Source: Hoplostethus atlanticus
Taxonomy: Eukaryota; Chordata; Actinopteri; Trachichthyiformes; Trachichthyidae
Assembly (NCBI GenBank): GCA_034670405.1
Contig: JAXDDX010000003.1
Span: 12,002,501 to 12,066,500, forward strand
DNA length: 64,000 nucleotides
Direction of reading: 5' to 3'
Part shown: piece by piece, positions 36,001 to 55,700 of the stretch
How positions within the stretch are numbered: the first letter of the stretch is position 1
Layout of the letters: each line of letters opens with the position of its first letter
Notes under the pieces: generated by a model
Seen by the model: the letters and a program-made list of their open reading frames with translations, nothing else
Databases searched by the model: none
What the model was told of the DNA's origin: nothing
Made by a program: the position numbers and the translations under genes

Positions 36001-38969
36001 CCGCTCTGGAAGAAACAAGAATAATGTGGTGTCGGAGGCCCAGCAATTAGTCAGACTCAAAATACTGAATGTCCATTCACACAATGCTTTACCCTTTTTC
36101 AAGGACATCAAAGAAGCAGGCACTGATTCTTGACAGTAATTATTGGACTTCCTTTTTCTTAGAATAATTATCGCAATGGACTTCGTGACACATTGCCTAG
36201 TGGGATAAAAGCCTGGATGAAGAGCAGAAGGAATAGGCTGGACGGTGACACATTGTACATGAACGCCAGACATCTAGAGGAACAATATTTACAATGAATT
36301 CAAACATACGAGAGCATCTAATTTTTTGGGCCACAAAATACTTTACCATTGAGACCTCACCGCATGCCCCCACTCAGTTACATGCTTATCTGGTTTTCAA
36401 GAGTTGAGTGGGCTATTCATCTTGTTTTGACATATTTGTGACCCGTATAAATAACCTGAATGAGACAAGGAATAGAGTGGAGTGATGGGATCGCAGCAAA
36501 TAATAGAAGTTTTGTTAGGGTGTTATTTGAATCCCTGTTGGAGAACGGTATGGTTAACAGTTAGCCGGGCAGTGTCCCATTTGTCCCATGAGAACCCTGC
36601 AGGTTGTCTGGCAGCGTGGCACTGTCCAATGTAAAAGGCAGCGAATCAGTGCCAACCTTTCTCTCCCTAGGAACTGATATGTGCCACCCTCCTTAACCCA
36701 CTTTATCTCTGCTATTGTTTGGCAATATCAAGTTTCAGACCCTTGGCACTGTCTGCCTCCCCTTTGTCTGAGGAAGAGGATAAGGAAAGGGTAGGCAGGG
36801 AGGCTGTGTCTGTATGGAGAGGCCATGGAAAGGGCAAGTAGGAAGGCTGTGTCTGTATGGAGAGGGTATGGAAAGAGCAGGTAGGGAGGCTGTGTCTGTA
36901 TGGAGAGGGTATGGAAAGAGCAGGTAGGGAGGCTGTGTCTGTATGGAGAGAGCAAGGAAAGAGCAGGCAGGGGGAGACATTGTCTGAAGGGAGAGGACAG
37001 GGGAAGGGCATGCAGAGGAGACACGATGTCTGAGGGGAGAGGACGGGGAGTTGTATGACAGTGGCATTTTCTATAGCCATGGTATAAAAGGGAAAGGTCA
37101 GAAGATGTGGTAAGGCAAATGTAGTGCAGAGGGAGAGGAAGAAACAGGAATGCGATCAAAGAGACAACGAATGAGTCAGAGGCAATGGGAGCAGCAGGGC
37201 GATGAATGCCAGGGCAGTAGAGTGCTCAACAATCACTGAGACATGAAACAAAATGTTTGAATCTGTGACATCAAATTATTTGCCACATGTGCCTTGCTGC
37301 ATGAGTCTAAGACGAGCTTAAGAGTCAGGCACTTCTGCAACATACACATCTAAAAAAGCAGTATAGTTCTATCAAACAGCTGACTGATAAATTACGGACA
37401 TGGATATGGCAGACAAGGTCATGAAACAAAAACAATCTACTATGAACGCCTATGTATGTCTACAGTACTTCTAGGTGACATGTTTGTGTGTTTTCACACA
37501 AACCGCACCCCAATCCACTCTGTGTGTGTGCGTGTGTGTGCGTGTGTTTGTCTGAGCATGTGCACCTGTGTGGTTGCAATTTGTGTGATTGTATGTGTGT
37601 ATGCCTGTTTGTATAGTGGCTTGGAGTAGAAGGTTAATTGGCAATCTTAGTACTAAATCTTCCCGTTTCACTCCTTATTGTGGCTGTGCAGGTATTTGTA
37701 CCCTCAGACATCTTGCTTATAAAACAAGCCAAATACCAAAAATGTCAATTTAAATGACATTTTCCATATTTCAACACCAACACAAATATAGGACAGCTAA
37801 ATAGGCCATAGCACAGGTCACCACAACCTTTGTGAAAAAGACCTTGGGCCTCCCTCATAATTATGTTGCATCACCATGACAACAACGTGCGTCGTTCCAT
37901 AGTATCCAGTAATCTCCATGGTAACTGTTTCCAACTATTCAGGGTAGTTTACCAAATTACGGGTTAAGATGATGGGCTCATATCGTGAAAACACAACAAC
38001 GACGAGAGTCCACTCGAACAGACGAGGCAAGGGGTGTGGCACACAGCTTTAAGAGAAGTTATCCAATGGAACAAAAGAATCACGAGGCATTTATACACGA
38101 ATCTGTCAAATATAGACGAGATGTAGCCTACAAACGACTGTACAATTGGTTTGCCTTAGCTGATGAGTTGTGCGCCTGATACCATGCTCAGCGCACTGTA
38201 TGCCTCGATGTAAACGCATAAATGGCGCTGCCGGGTTTACGCTAAACATTTGGAGTAATACACACTTAGAATAAACGACTGGCACATTATATTCCAACAT
38301 GCAACCCGCGACGTCTGCGCATTTAGCCACTTTTGCGTACCTCAACCTGTGGATCTTCTGACTGAATGGAAAAGCGAACCCACTACCGTCAGTCGCTGGT
38401 ATTTGCCCTTTCACTTGAAGCAAATAATGAACCGTTTAACAATGATGGTAACGGCAATGACATCATACACGGCATCTGATGTTCACGAACACATTTTTGA
38501 TCCAATTGTGATCCAAGATTTAGGAAGACAATTGTGTCAGAGAAAGTGCATTGATTGTCCGCATATCGAGAGTTTGATCCATGTTTGCAAATAATAAGCT
38601 ATTTTGCCGCGCGCCCAGTTAAGGTTATGGTGATCAAATGATCAGTAGACACACCCTCATGGTATAAGAGCATTGATTAGAAACAAACAGCGTTGCAAAC
38701 GACACGTTAATAAGATCATGTGTAGGCGAGATGTAAATATTGCAAAAAATGTTTTAGGTGAATTAGACTTTAGGTGATTCATTGGATAGGCTACTAACTG
38801 TATGATTTGTTTAGATTGGACTCTGCATTGAAAATACAACTGAAAAAAAAGTGCTGAGAAAAATCTACCCATCCATCTTTCCTGACCAGTAACAGCTCTA
38901 CTGACTCTCAACGATATTTCTGATTAAATACTATTAATACCAATTGAGACATCAAATATGCGCGCTTAC
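33095..38969. other. fxyd6 upstream region / putative intron 1
   Basis: No coding exon was recognised. Contents: poly-C stretch (about 33249-33268), (CAGACA)n-type short repeat (about 33550-33580), an AT-rich palindrome (about 34679-34730), and the 43-bp minisatellite (about 36757-37050). Confidence 0.65.
36757..37050. repeat. 43-bp minisatellite
   Basis: GGCTGTGTCTGTATGGAGAG starts at 36802, 36845, 36888 and 36931, an exact 43-base period, and more diverged copies continue on both sides to about 37050. Because 43 is not a multiple of three, the open frames on the minus strand cycle through the same peptides in all three frames. This explains the overlapping 110-143-codon frames here without a gene. 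Confidence 0.9.
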
Positions 38970-39080
38970 CAACTATGTCTCTTGATTCTCCAGCCGATCG
39001 TTGAGGCAAACAAACTGATATCCACCAGTAACAATCAATCACCAGCTCGTCTCACAAGGCGTTTGTTCCAAATACTATCA
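38970..39080 (-). other. Candidate noncoding first exon of fxyd6
   Basis: The minus strand carries a good donor, ATAGTTG followed by GTAAGCGCG, at 38970/38969. It lies about 5.9 kb upstream of the acceptor in front of the fxyd6 start codon. The right edge is a guess. A microsatellite (CT on the plus strand) follows at about 39189-39244. Confidence 0.35.
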
Positions 39081-39188
39081 TCTGTCAATACTCTGTGCTC
39101 ACTGCTCACATCCAGTTGTCCTGCAAAATAGATGTGGTGGATAACAATGTGACTCTTGGAGTGACTGCTTATTCAGTCCCTTCTGAAA

Positions 39189-39204
39189 CCCCTCTCTCTC
39201 TCTC

Positions 39205-39244
<40 letters not shown>
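39189..39244 (+). repeat. (CT)n microsatellite
   Basis: A pyrimidine dinucleotide tract of about 56 bases with one CG interruption near 39215. Confidence 0.92.
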
Positions 39245-40403
39245 ATTCACACATCCACACACCCACCGTCGACCCTTTAGCATTATGCGCCGTCGCCAGT
39301 GCCCACCCCGTGACTGATTGACAGCTTATGGTGCCATTGTTGTGGCCAGGCTTTATTTCTATATTCATTCAGCGACTTCATAATGAGGTTATGAAAGACA
39401 GATCTTTCACTTTGTCAGTTTGTTCGACTTGTTTATTGATAAAGCTCAATGATCCCATACATAATAGAGTTGGACAAATAAACGGTTCTGTTAGAGAACA
39501 AAGCCATATACATAAATAACAGACATACAGGACGCAAAATTACATGAATGTGAGAAGAACAATTGATTTCACAGTGTGAGCATAAAAGGAGGTTGTGCTA
39601 CAGATACAGAACAACAGTTCAATAAGATAAAAATAAGCAAGGGCAACATTATTCTTTTCCAAAATGGAAATGACAGTTTCTTCTTTGTCTTACACTTTCA
39701 GATGGTTAGCGACAGTCACCACCGACAATGTACCCTGAGATGTGTCCCTGAGAATAACACACCTCTACAAGTTTAGATGTAGATAATTTGTCAAGGAGCC
39801 TCACTTTCAAACCAATGCTGAAACAAAATTAAGGAGATCACAAAAGAGTGGATTGCGTTGCATCAGCACATAAGAGAAGGACCAGCCATCTTTAAAGGGA
39901 GCTTTAAAGATGGCTGGTCCTTCTCTACACTTATAGGTAAACGTAATAAATGTACTGTGGAAGCATAAAGTGATTCAAGAATGTAACACTGAGGTCAGTG
40001 CACAGATTAATGTGTAATAAACAGGTTCAGATAATACACACAACAGTGTGTGGAAAAAGTAAACACACAGCATTTAATGTGATTACAATAGAATAAAGAC
40101 AATGGTGGAACACCAGGACAGCGGTCCTGTGTTTAAGTGCATTGTGTCTTCCTGCTACTCCCCCAAGCCAGCATTCAACCTTTTGTCCATCTGTCTTTCT
40201 CTCTATCTCTTCATCAATTCATCCGTCTGTCTGTAAATCCATCCATCCCTCTAAGTCGACTTCATAGTGCAGGGTTCATGAGGGACGGGGGAGAGCCGGC
40301 CGATGTGCTGATGCCACGGGAGAAGATATGACATCACAGGTTCTCTTGCTGTAGAAAGCACAGGAAGTTTTAAGATGGTGAAAACAAAACAAAATTGCTA
40401 TGA
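39245..40403. other. Interval between fxyd6 (5' side) and the tmprss13 stop codon; probably includes the tmprss13 3' UTR
   Basis: No coding exon was recognised. Minus-strand candidates for polyadenylation are ATTAAA at 40078-40073 and AATAAA at 39437-39432. The perfect hairpin at 39873-39926 is the main structured element. Confidence 0.55.
39873..39926. repeat. Perfect 25-bp inverted repeat (hairpin)
   Basis: The arms 39873-39897 and 39902-39926 are exact reverse complements, for example GACCAGCCATCTTTAAAG against CTTTAAAGATGGCTGGTC, around a 4-base loop. It lies about 480 bases past the tmprss13 stop codon, so it may be in the 3' UTR. A minus-strand AATAAA lies beyond it at 39437-39432. Confidence 0.95.
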
Positions 40404-48639
<8,236 letters not shown>

Positions 48640-49208
48640 TGGACTCAGGAGGGCACAGAGAGGAGAGCGGAGGTGAGAGCAGGTGGGAGGAGTTTTTCAC
48701 TTCCAGGTATTTATTCAGTCACGGAGCAGTGGTTCGAGCATGCTGACATCACGCGAAACCCTCTCCTCTTTCCTTCTCTTTTCCTTTCCTCCCTACCTCT
48801 GTATTTTTCCCCTGACCTTCATCCAAGCCCTCACAGGTAGGTCTGCACCCCCCCCCCCCCCCCTCTCCTCCTTTCTCCTCCCTCCTTAACACCTCCTGCC
48901 CCCAACATCCATCGTTCTCTCAATCTCTCATTCTTTTCCCTACCGAGACGGGCGTGTACATTGCAACTAGTTTTCCACCTGCCAGACCAGTTTCATGGAA
49001 GCACTCAGGGCCCTGAACCAAAATGGCTTCCTCTTCACAGAGACTGACAATCTTTCACATATTGAATGATTTTCACACTCAATGAAATTCTACCATAATT
49101 CAGCTCAGGTGTGAAGTTTGGCCAATTTAAATTGTTAATATTGTCAGTCTAATGAACTGTATTACATATGTAAACTACAGGGCAATAACAATAGATACAT
49201 TACACTGG

Positions 49209-49251
<43 letters not shown>

Positions 49252-49311
49252 AGTTCAATAAGACAAAGAACACACTGTCATTGAAGTCCTTGTAGTGGGG
49301 ACAATGACTTA

Positions 49312-49345
<34 letters not shown>

Positions 49346-50574
49346 GGTGGGGGGTGTGTGTGGGGGTGTGTAGGACAGACCAGTGTAATGTATCTATTAT
49401 TATTACACACACACACAGAAAGTAAATACACAGATACACAACACCATATACATTACACAGACCTATATACATGTACTACACATTTTCACTTCATAATGAG
49501 ATTTGACTGTGAAAATCTTTAACTCTCATTGGGCCTCAAAGCAAAGCGCAAGCACTCAGCATCTGGACTGATGATGAAATACAGCGTAATATTAGCGTGC
49601 TGAAACACAGGTCTGAACTGCAAGGCCTTTGATGCTCATATGAGTGAAGAAAGAGACATCTCCTTTCTGTCAGCCTATCCAAACAGTATCTGGAGCAGCG
49701 CTGCGATATCAAATGATGTATTTGTGACGAACATCACAAGATAATCCAAGTAAAGATGTCTGACCCTTTTAGCACCACTAGAGGGTGATATTGTATACTG
49801 CCTCTTACTTCCATGTATGTATGGCACTAGGCACGTAACTCCTGTGAAACCCGCAAGCCGCCCCCCCCCCTCCCCCATATGGGCCTCTCACAGTTTCGTC
49901 TATCCATCTGCAGAAGAGGAACCAAAAGGGCCACGATCAGAGAGACATGAGGTCTGTATGCTCTTGTCCTGTGATTTAGTGAGTTTGCTATAACCAGGAA
50001 CTAAAACTGTGGAGACACGGTGAGACTCAGAGAAAGAGAAAAGGGGATGCAGCGGTGAGGCATTCTGCTAAAGGCAGACTTAACTGCTTTCAAAATCAAA
50101 AATATAAAAATGCAAGGACATAAAATGTATTGATTGGTGATGCACCCTTCTGCAAAAAAAATACCTGACTTTCCATCAAAACCCCAGCAGATAAACTTCC
50201 CTGTTTGGATAACGGAACATCCTGAATTATTCTTGACCCGTCTGACAATGTGTGCAATGAGAGGTGTAATGTGTGTGTGTATAAACTGTACATGCAGCTG
50301 CAGTAAAGCTAAAACATTCAACATTACAAGTGCAAGCAGTGATTAGTCTGGTCAGGAGGGAACAAGTGATCTTTTGAGCAACTTGGATTTCTTTTTTTAT
50401 GAAGCAACAACTACAACACCAAACAGCAGCTTCAACAAATACCTTCTAACAGGAAGCCTCAGCAGAAACATCTCCATCCTCTTTGAAGTAAAGGAGCAGA
50501 GCATGTTTTTAATGATTAACCCACAAATTGCTAAAGGTTAAAATTAGTTCAAAAGCACCGTAATTCAAGGCTTC

Positions 50575-50685
50575 AAGGTTTCCAGGACCAGGTGTGTCTG
50601 AGTAGAGCTGGAGGTAAAACCTGCAGGACAAAGGGGTACTTGAGGGCCAGATCGGGGCCAATCAGCTGGGTCTTTTTTTGATTGG
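50575..50685. repeat. Possible interspersed repeat fragment
   Basis: The motif CCAGGACCAGGTGTGTCTGAG, split here as CCAGGACCAGG and TGTGTCTGAG, followed by AAAACCTGCAGGACA and TTGAGGGCCAGAT, resembles short repeats common in fish, with some likeness to the tail of the hairpin element at 18.5 kb. Boundaries are uncertain. Confidence 0.35.
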
Positions 50686-52069
50686 TAGAAATCAGTTGTC
50701 ACTCCTACTTTGCCTTGTAAACCAATGATTTACTCACAAGGCTTGTTAGAAAATGTTGATTTTGCTCTCACTCTGCTTATATCTCTGAGAACCACATTGA
50801 GTCCAGTGGATGGACGGTCGATTTGGTCACTGGGTCATGGAAAGGCAGATGGCTGTAACTGAAAAGGAAGGGAAGCGACAAGTGAGTTAGTAAAGGTAGA
50901 CTGCCAAATAACAGTTGGTTCAACTGTACACCTGCTGCTCTGCTCTACTTTCTAGGGCAGATGCATTGTAAAGACATCATTTATTATGACTGAGCAGAGT
51001 ATCCAGAACTAAATGTTTTTTCTCTCTGTTGAACTACATTTTTGCCAGTGTTGTAGGCCTTGTACTCTACGCCTGAGTTGTACCATGGAAACACCTTCAC
51101 AGCCTACTAATGATTAAGTACTATATTGCCAACCACTCAGTATAACTGGAAGTTGGTGCTTGAATTGACGTATGCATCACCTACTTTGTCAAATTTCCTA
51201 TGACTAACTTTTCTAATAATTTACTATTACGGTATCAGATGTTATTATAGTAGTATAGTTATTATAGAAGAAGTAGTACAGTAGCAATAGTAATATTTGC
51301 TCCATTTTGTACTATATTAAAGAAATAAATGTTATAACTACATCCTGAATGAAATGGAAAAAAACAAACTGCGTTTTCTGAAATATGTTCACAAAACATT
51401 CAGCATAGTTCCATTCATGGAAATGTGATGGCTATCAAACTGTCGTGGTGTGCAAGCTTATGTCTTTGATTGAGATGAGGTATGGAGATGTGGTATGTAT
51501 CTCTATAGGCACAGATATTTCCTTTAGCTCACTCTGTTGACTCAGAAGCAGGATGTCCACAAATGTGCTTATCACGTTTTGAACTATACCACAGTGGTGG
51601 CATTGTGGTTTTTGCATTTCTGGTTCTGTCTCATGTAGGCCTGAGCAATAGAGTATATTGAACATAATATGAAGGACACTTTGAATGTATTAGCTGAGTG
51701 TTGTATTGTACAATGTATTTTTGGGTGGTGTTTTTATCAGCTGCAGCTGCTGTCCTGTGTCCACTACAAGGATATATCAGTTTGACCTATCAGATTAGAT
51801 CATGACTGAATTAGAAATTGAAGATAAAAGAAAGATAAATGAAACACACGCCATTGATAAGTATGAACCGGATGTGGCAGCTGAGCATGAGTTTGAATAC
51901 ACATTTTAAAAAGCAGCCATTTCTATTGCTGCTCTTTGCAAAAAACCACCTGCAGACAGTAGGCAACCACAACATCAGTTTTTATAGACATAGACTATTA
52001 CAGGAAAAGACAGACCTGCACCCAAACAGCAATCAGGCGGCAAACTTCTCTAAGGGACCAATGATCAAA

Positions 52070-52150
52070 TTGTTTATATTTCTTATTGGCTAGGATGTAT
52101 CATCAGAGGAGGTAGCGTTTTCACAGAAAGCGAAAGGGGAATTCTTAGAT
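52070..52150 (+). promoter_or_regulatory. Candidate il10ra promoter elements (inverted CCAAT, ISRE-like and kappaB-like sites)
   Basis: A CCAAT box in reverse (ATTGGCT, about 52085) is followed by AGAAAGCGAAAGG at 52125-52137, which contains the IRF/ISRE core GAAANNGAAA. It overlaps GGGGAATTCT at 52136-52145, one base from the NF-kappaB consensus. The cluster is about 600 bases upstream of the il10ra start codon. The function is inferred. Confidence 0.4.
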
Positions 52151-52740
52151 TCTTCCCTATCTTGTCTCTCAGCTTTGTGCAATCCTACGGTTTGTGTGTC
52201 AGCCCTGTACGTCATTAACCTTCGAAAGAGATGGAAAGGGGAAAAGAAATGGCAAAAGTGGAAGGAACCAATCTGTTCGACGAGGAGTGAGAAAGCGCAA
52301 GCAGAGAGGGCAGCGTCACTGATAGAGTCAGAGCAGAAAACACATCAGCTGAGAGGGGAGGAGAGTTGAGCAAGAGAGGAAGACACCGGGGAGAAGTGTG
52401 TAAATAATGTTACAAGTGGGGAAAGTCTGCTGCCTGTTCTCATTTCCTCTCCAGATGAACAGCGGCCACAGTGTCAGAGAGAGAACATCGGCTTGCCTCT
52501 GTCAGTACTTCTCAGCACTTTGATGCCATTCAGTACTATTACACAGACATAAGACCTACAATTAGCATCTATGAACTACTCCAATTTTGGATTAAGATGA
52601 AATGCCTTGCTGGCACCTGGATTAAGGGCTCGCTGAAGTGATGAACGATGGACATCTTGAACGCTAAAACAATACTGCTGGCTAGTGTGTGGATTATGAC
52701 ACTCTGACTGAACGAGGATCTCTTTCTCCGGATAATAGAA

Positions 52741-55700
52741 ATGGATAGCTACAAGATGCCCATTCTTGTCTTCCTGATTGTCTGTACAAACTGTGTGTCA
52801 GGTAAAGAACAGCTTTAATCATATCCTTGGTCTGATGTTTTTCTATTCTCGTTACAGTTCAGATTATCAATCTCTACCAATGTAATGCTAAAGCACTGTA
52901 AAGAAGCAGGTGTTTATTTTCATATTTATTTATTTGTTTATTTTTGTTTTGTCTTCACAATAAGCAAAGATATTTACACCTTGGTAACCCTCACTCTAGA
53001 GAGTGTTTTCGCTGATAGTGAATGTTCTCAACATAATGGAATTGTTGTGCTCATCGCTTCATGTAAAATACTTCCTTTTGGCAAATTCTGGTAAATTACC
53101 TGACATGCCGAGATCAAATGTAATTTTTCCAACATGTTAGTTTTCCAACATAATAACTGAAAAAAAAAATTCCATGTGTGATTTTCTGAGAATTCCCATG
53201 TTGCAATATATGTTTCATTCTGGTGAACTTGCTGGGGTAATTTGTGTTCCCTTAAATGATTTGCAACTCAAACAAGACAAGTCTCTTTTGAACGAGACTA
53301 CTTCGCTTCCTGACCACATCCCCTGCAAAACATTTCTATGAAAATATACAATAACAATCTGAATATTACAGCACAAATAACTGCTCCTTTAACAATGAAC
53401 TGCAAGAATTGCATTTCATTTGGGGAAATTTCAGTGCTTTTGTGACTGAGATGTATAAAACAGTTCCTTTATTTTTCTTTTGCAGGATTGGACATCCCTA
53501 ATCCTGACAACCTGGTGGTGAATATTTGGGATGCAGAGGTGATAACAGTCTGGGACCCTCCTATGGATGCCCCATCAAAGTCTCAATACAATGTCCAGTT
53601 GGGAAAGTACGCATCACTTCACAGTCCTTAAGCCTGTCATGAAAGCTGCTGTAGAATATTTATCTCAATATCTCATTCTCAAATTAATATTGATAGCATA
53701 GTATAATGGCTTTAAAAAAGTGACACCATAGCCAAGAAAATTGGTTTATTCTATGCATTGCTATCTATATTTTTCTGTGAATTGTGCAGGATTAATTTAG
53801 TACCTCAACCAAGACAGGAAGAGGACTGCATCACTTTGAATAAACAGTGTGAAGCTGTTTGAAATGGCAGATGGTGGAACCATCCGAGCTGCTTTCATGA
53901 TAACCTGTTCACGTCCTTTTCTGTATATTGATTTATGGCATAAAAAAAAACATCCATCTGCATTTTATTTACAAATTCAAAATAGAAAGACTTCTGATCT
54001 GCAGAGAGATAACAAATATGTATACAGAATATGAAAGAAAAAGATCATGAAACTGTTATAATGTACCTGGAATAATATTATTTTCTGTGTATTCATTCAC
54101 ATACAAACAAGTAGAGCAATCCTCAGCTTTGGGTGTCGTAGCTATAGGTCCCACCATCTGCCATTGTGAGTAGCTTCATGCTGTTCATCCAAAGTGAGGC
54201 AGCCTTCTTCGTGTTTTGTTTGAGGCACTTCCTCCTGAGCTGTATGTCATCTTGATGTGACGAACACTGCCGTTAAGGAAACCAAATTTCAAATTCTACT
54301 GGTAACATTTTTAAATAGCACTGATTATAGCACTGTGAGTTACAGTGTCCGGTTCATCTCTAAGCTAGCCTTTCCAGTATTCTCTATTTTTCCTTTTCCT
54401 CTGATCTGTATAACTCTGTTTCCCTCTTTCCTACGCAGTTCTGGTCCACTGGTGCAAATTATTAACCAAGAGTAATTGATAGCTGTTAATAAATAGCCAT
54501 GCCATGTCACTTTGTACCATCCTTTGAGTGGGTAATAAGTTTATCTTCTCTCCTCAGGTATGGTCTGGACTGGGCCAACGTGGCCAGCTGCACGAGGATC
54601 ACGGTCACCTACTGTGACCTCACCAACCTCATCTCTGACTACAGCTTTGCCTACAAGGTCAGAGTTCAGCTGGTCGCAGGAGAGGACGTGTCACGGTGGA
54701 CAATCATCAGGAGGTTTTACCCAAACCAGAGTAAGCACACCTGGATTGCACTTTGGTATACAATCAATGTGGCATGATTAAAATGACATCTTTTCATTGG
54801 TTATTATATGGTTTCGCTGTTCACACAATGAAGTATAAACTCAAGAACAAGAGCACAGATACGTGGTAGTGTCGTGTACTTAGGTTCATGGCATTGTTAC
54901 ATCTTCTCATGACTTCTTTCTGTTCCTGTAGGTAATCTGCAGCCCCCTTCCTTCACTCTGTTGGCTACGTCCAGCACTCTGACAGTCAAGGTTCACAAAA
55001 AGCCCATTTTGGGAAAGGTCTTTCCCTATGGGCTGACCTACACTATCTATCTGGAGGAAAGAGGGCACGCTAATAAGGTGGGCATCAGAATGGTCCGAAT
55101 TAGGTTAAAATGGTTCGGTACAAACCTTTTTATTACATTTTGTTAAATCAAACCTATCTTCCTGAATTGATATTCTGTGGCCTATACTGTGAAATGCACT
55201 AACTTCAATGCAATTTTGATTTTTGCCCTGCAGACTACCACAGCATACCTGAAAGATGGAGAGAAGGAAGATCAGGCGACTCAGACATTTGACTCCCTCC
55301 GCTGGGGGAGAGAGTACTGTATCAGCCTCAGCGTAGAGGGCATTGGAACTCTCTCCAAAAGCAATGTGTCCCCCAAACAGTGTCTGCTGCTACCCGAGCA
55401 AGGTGAGCGCAACATGAAATATGATGACTGACAGTGGGAATTGAGAGAAGCCGCCCAGCAATCAGAGGGTTACACGTTCAAATCTAACACTTTGGGGAAA
55501 GCCTTCCATCGCCTATACGGACATCATATTAGCCCCTGGTGAACTGTTTCCTGTTTTATGCTCCTTCCAGAGTGGTACATAGTCGCTGTCTCATCCCTGT
55601 CAACCCTGAGTGTGATGGCCGTCATTGCTGTGCTGCTCATCATCCTCTGCTGTTTCCTGAGGCGTCCAGAGAATACACCCCCTGCTTTAGTAAGTATTGA

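Larger units (their letters stand above)
48640..52740. other. Head-to-head intergenic region between tmprss13 (-) and il10ra (+)
   Basis: This interval of about 4.1 kb holds the promoters of both genes. Contents: poly-C (about 48848-48863), CA and GT tracts (about 49212-49247 and 49314-49342), a short repeat-like stretch (about 50575-50685), and the candidate il10ra control region (about 52070-52150). No additional coding exon was recognised. Confidence 0.65.

Noticed and set aside
36757-37050. CRISPR-like regular repeat
   Set aside because: Repeats are directly adjacent with no unique spacers, in a vertebrate genome.
36712-37159. Three overlapping minus-strand frames of 110-143 codons with repeated peptides
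   Set aside because: They are explained by the 43-bp minisatellite. All three frames read the same repeat.
51839-52093. 84-codon plus-strand frame upstream of il10ra
   Set aside because: It has no family motif and overlaps the candidate promoter. It is A/T-rich with no donor consistent with il10ra exon 1.
53849-54034. Extra il10ra exon in intron 2
   Set aside because: No fibronectin III motif, and exons 2 and 3 already join in phase with a continuous domain.
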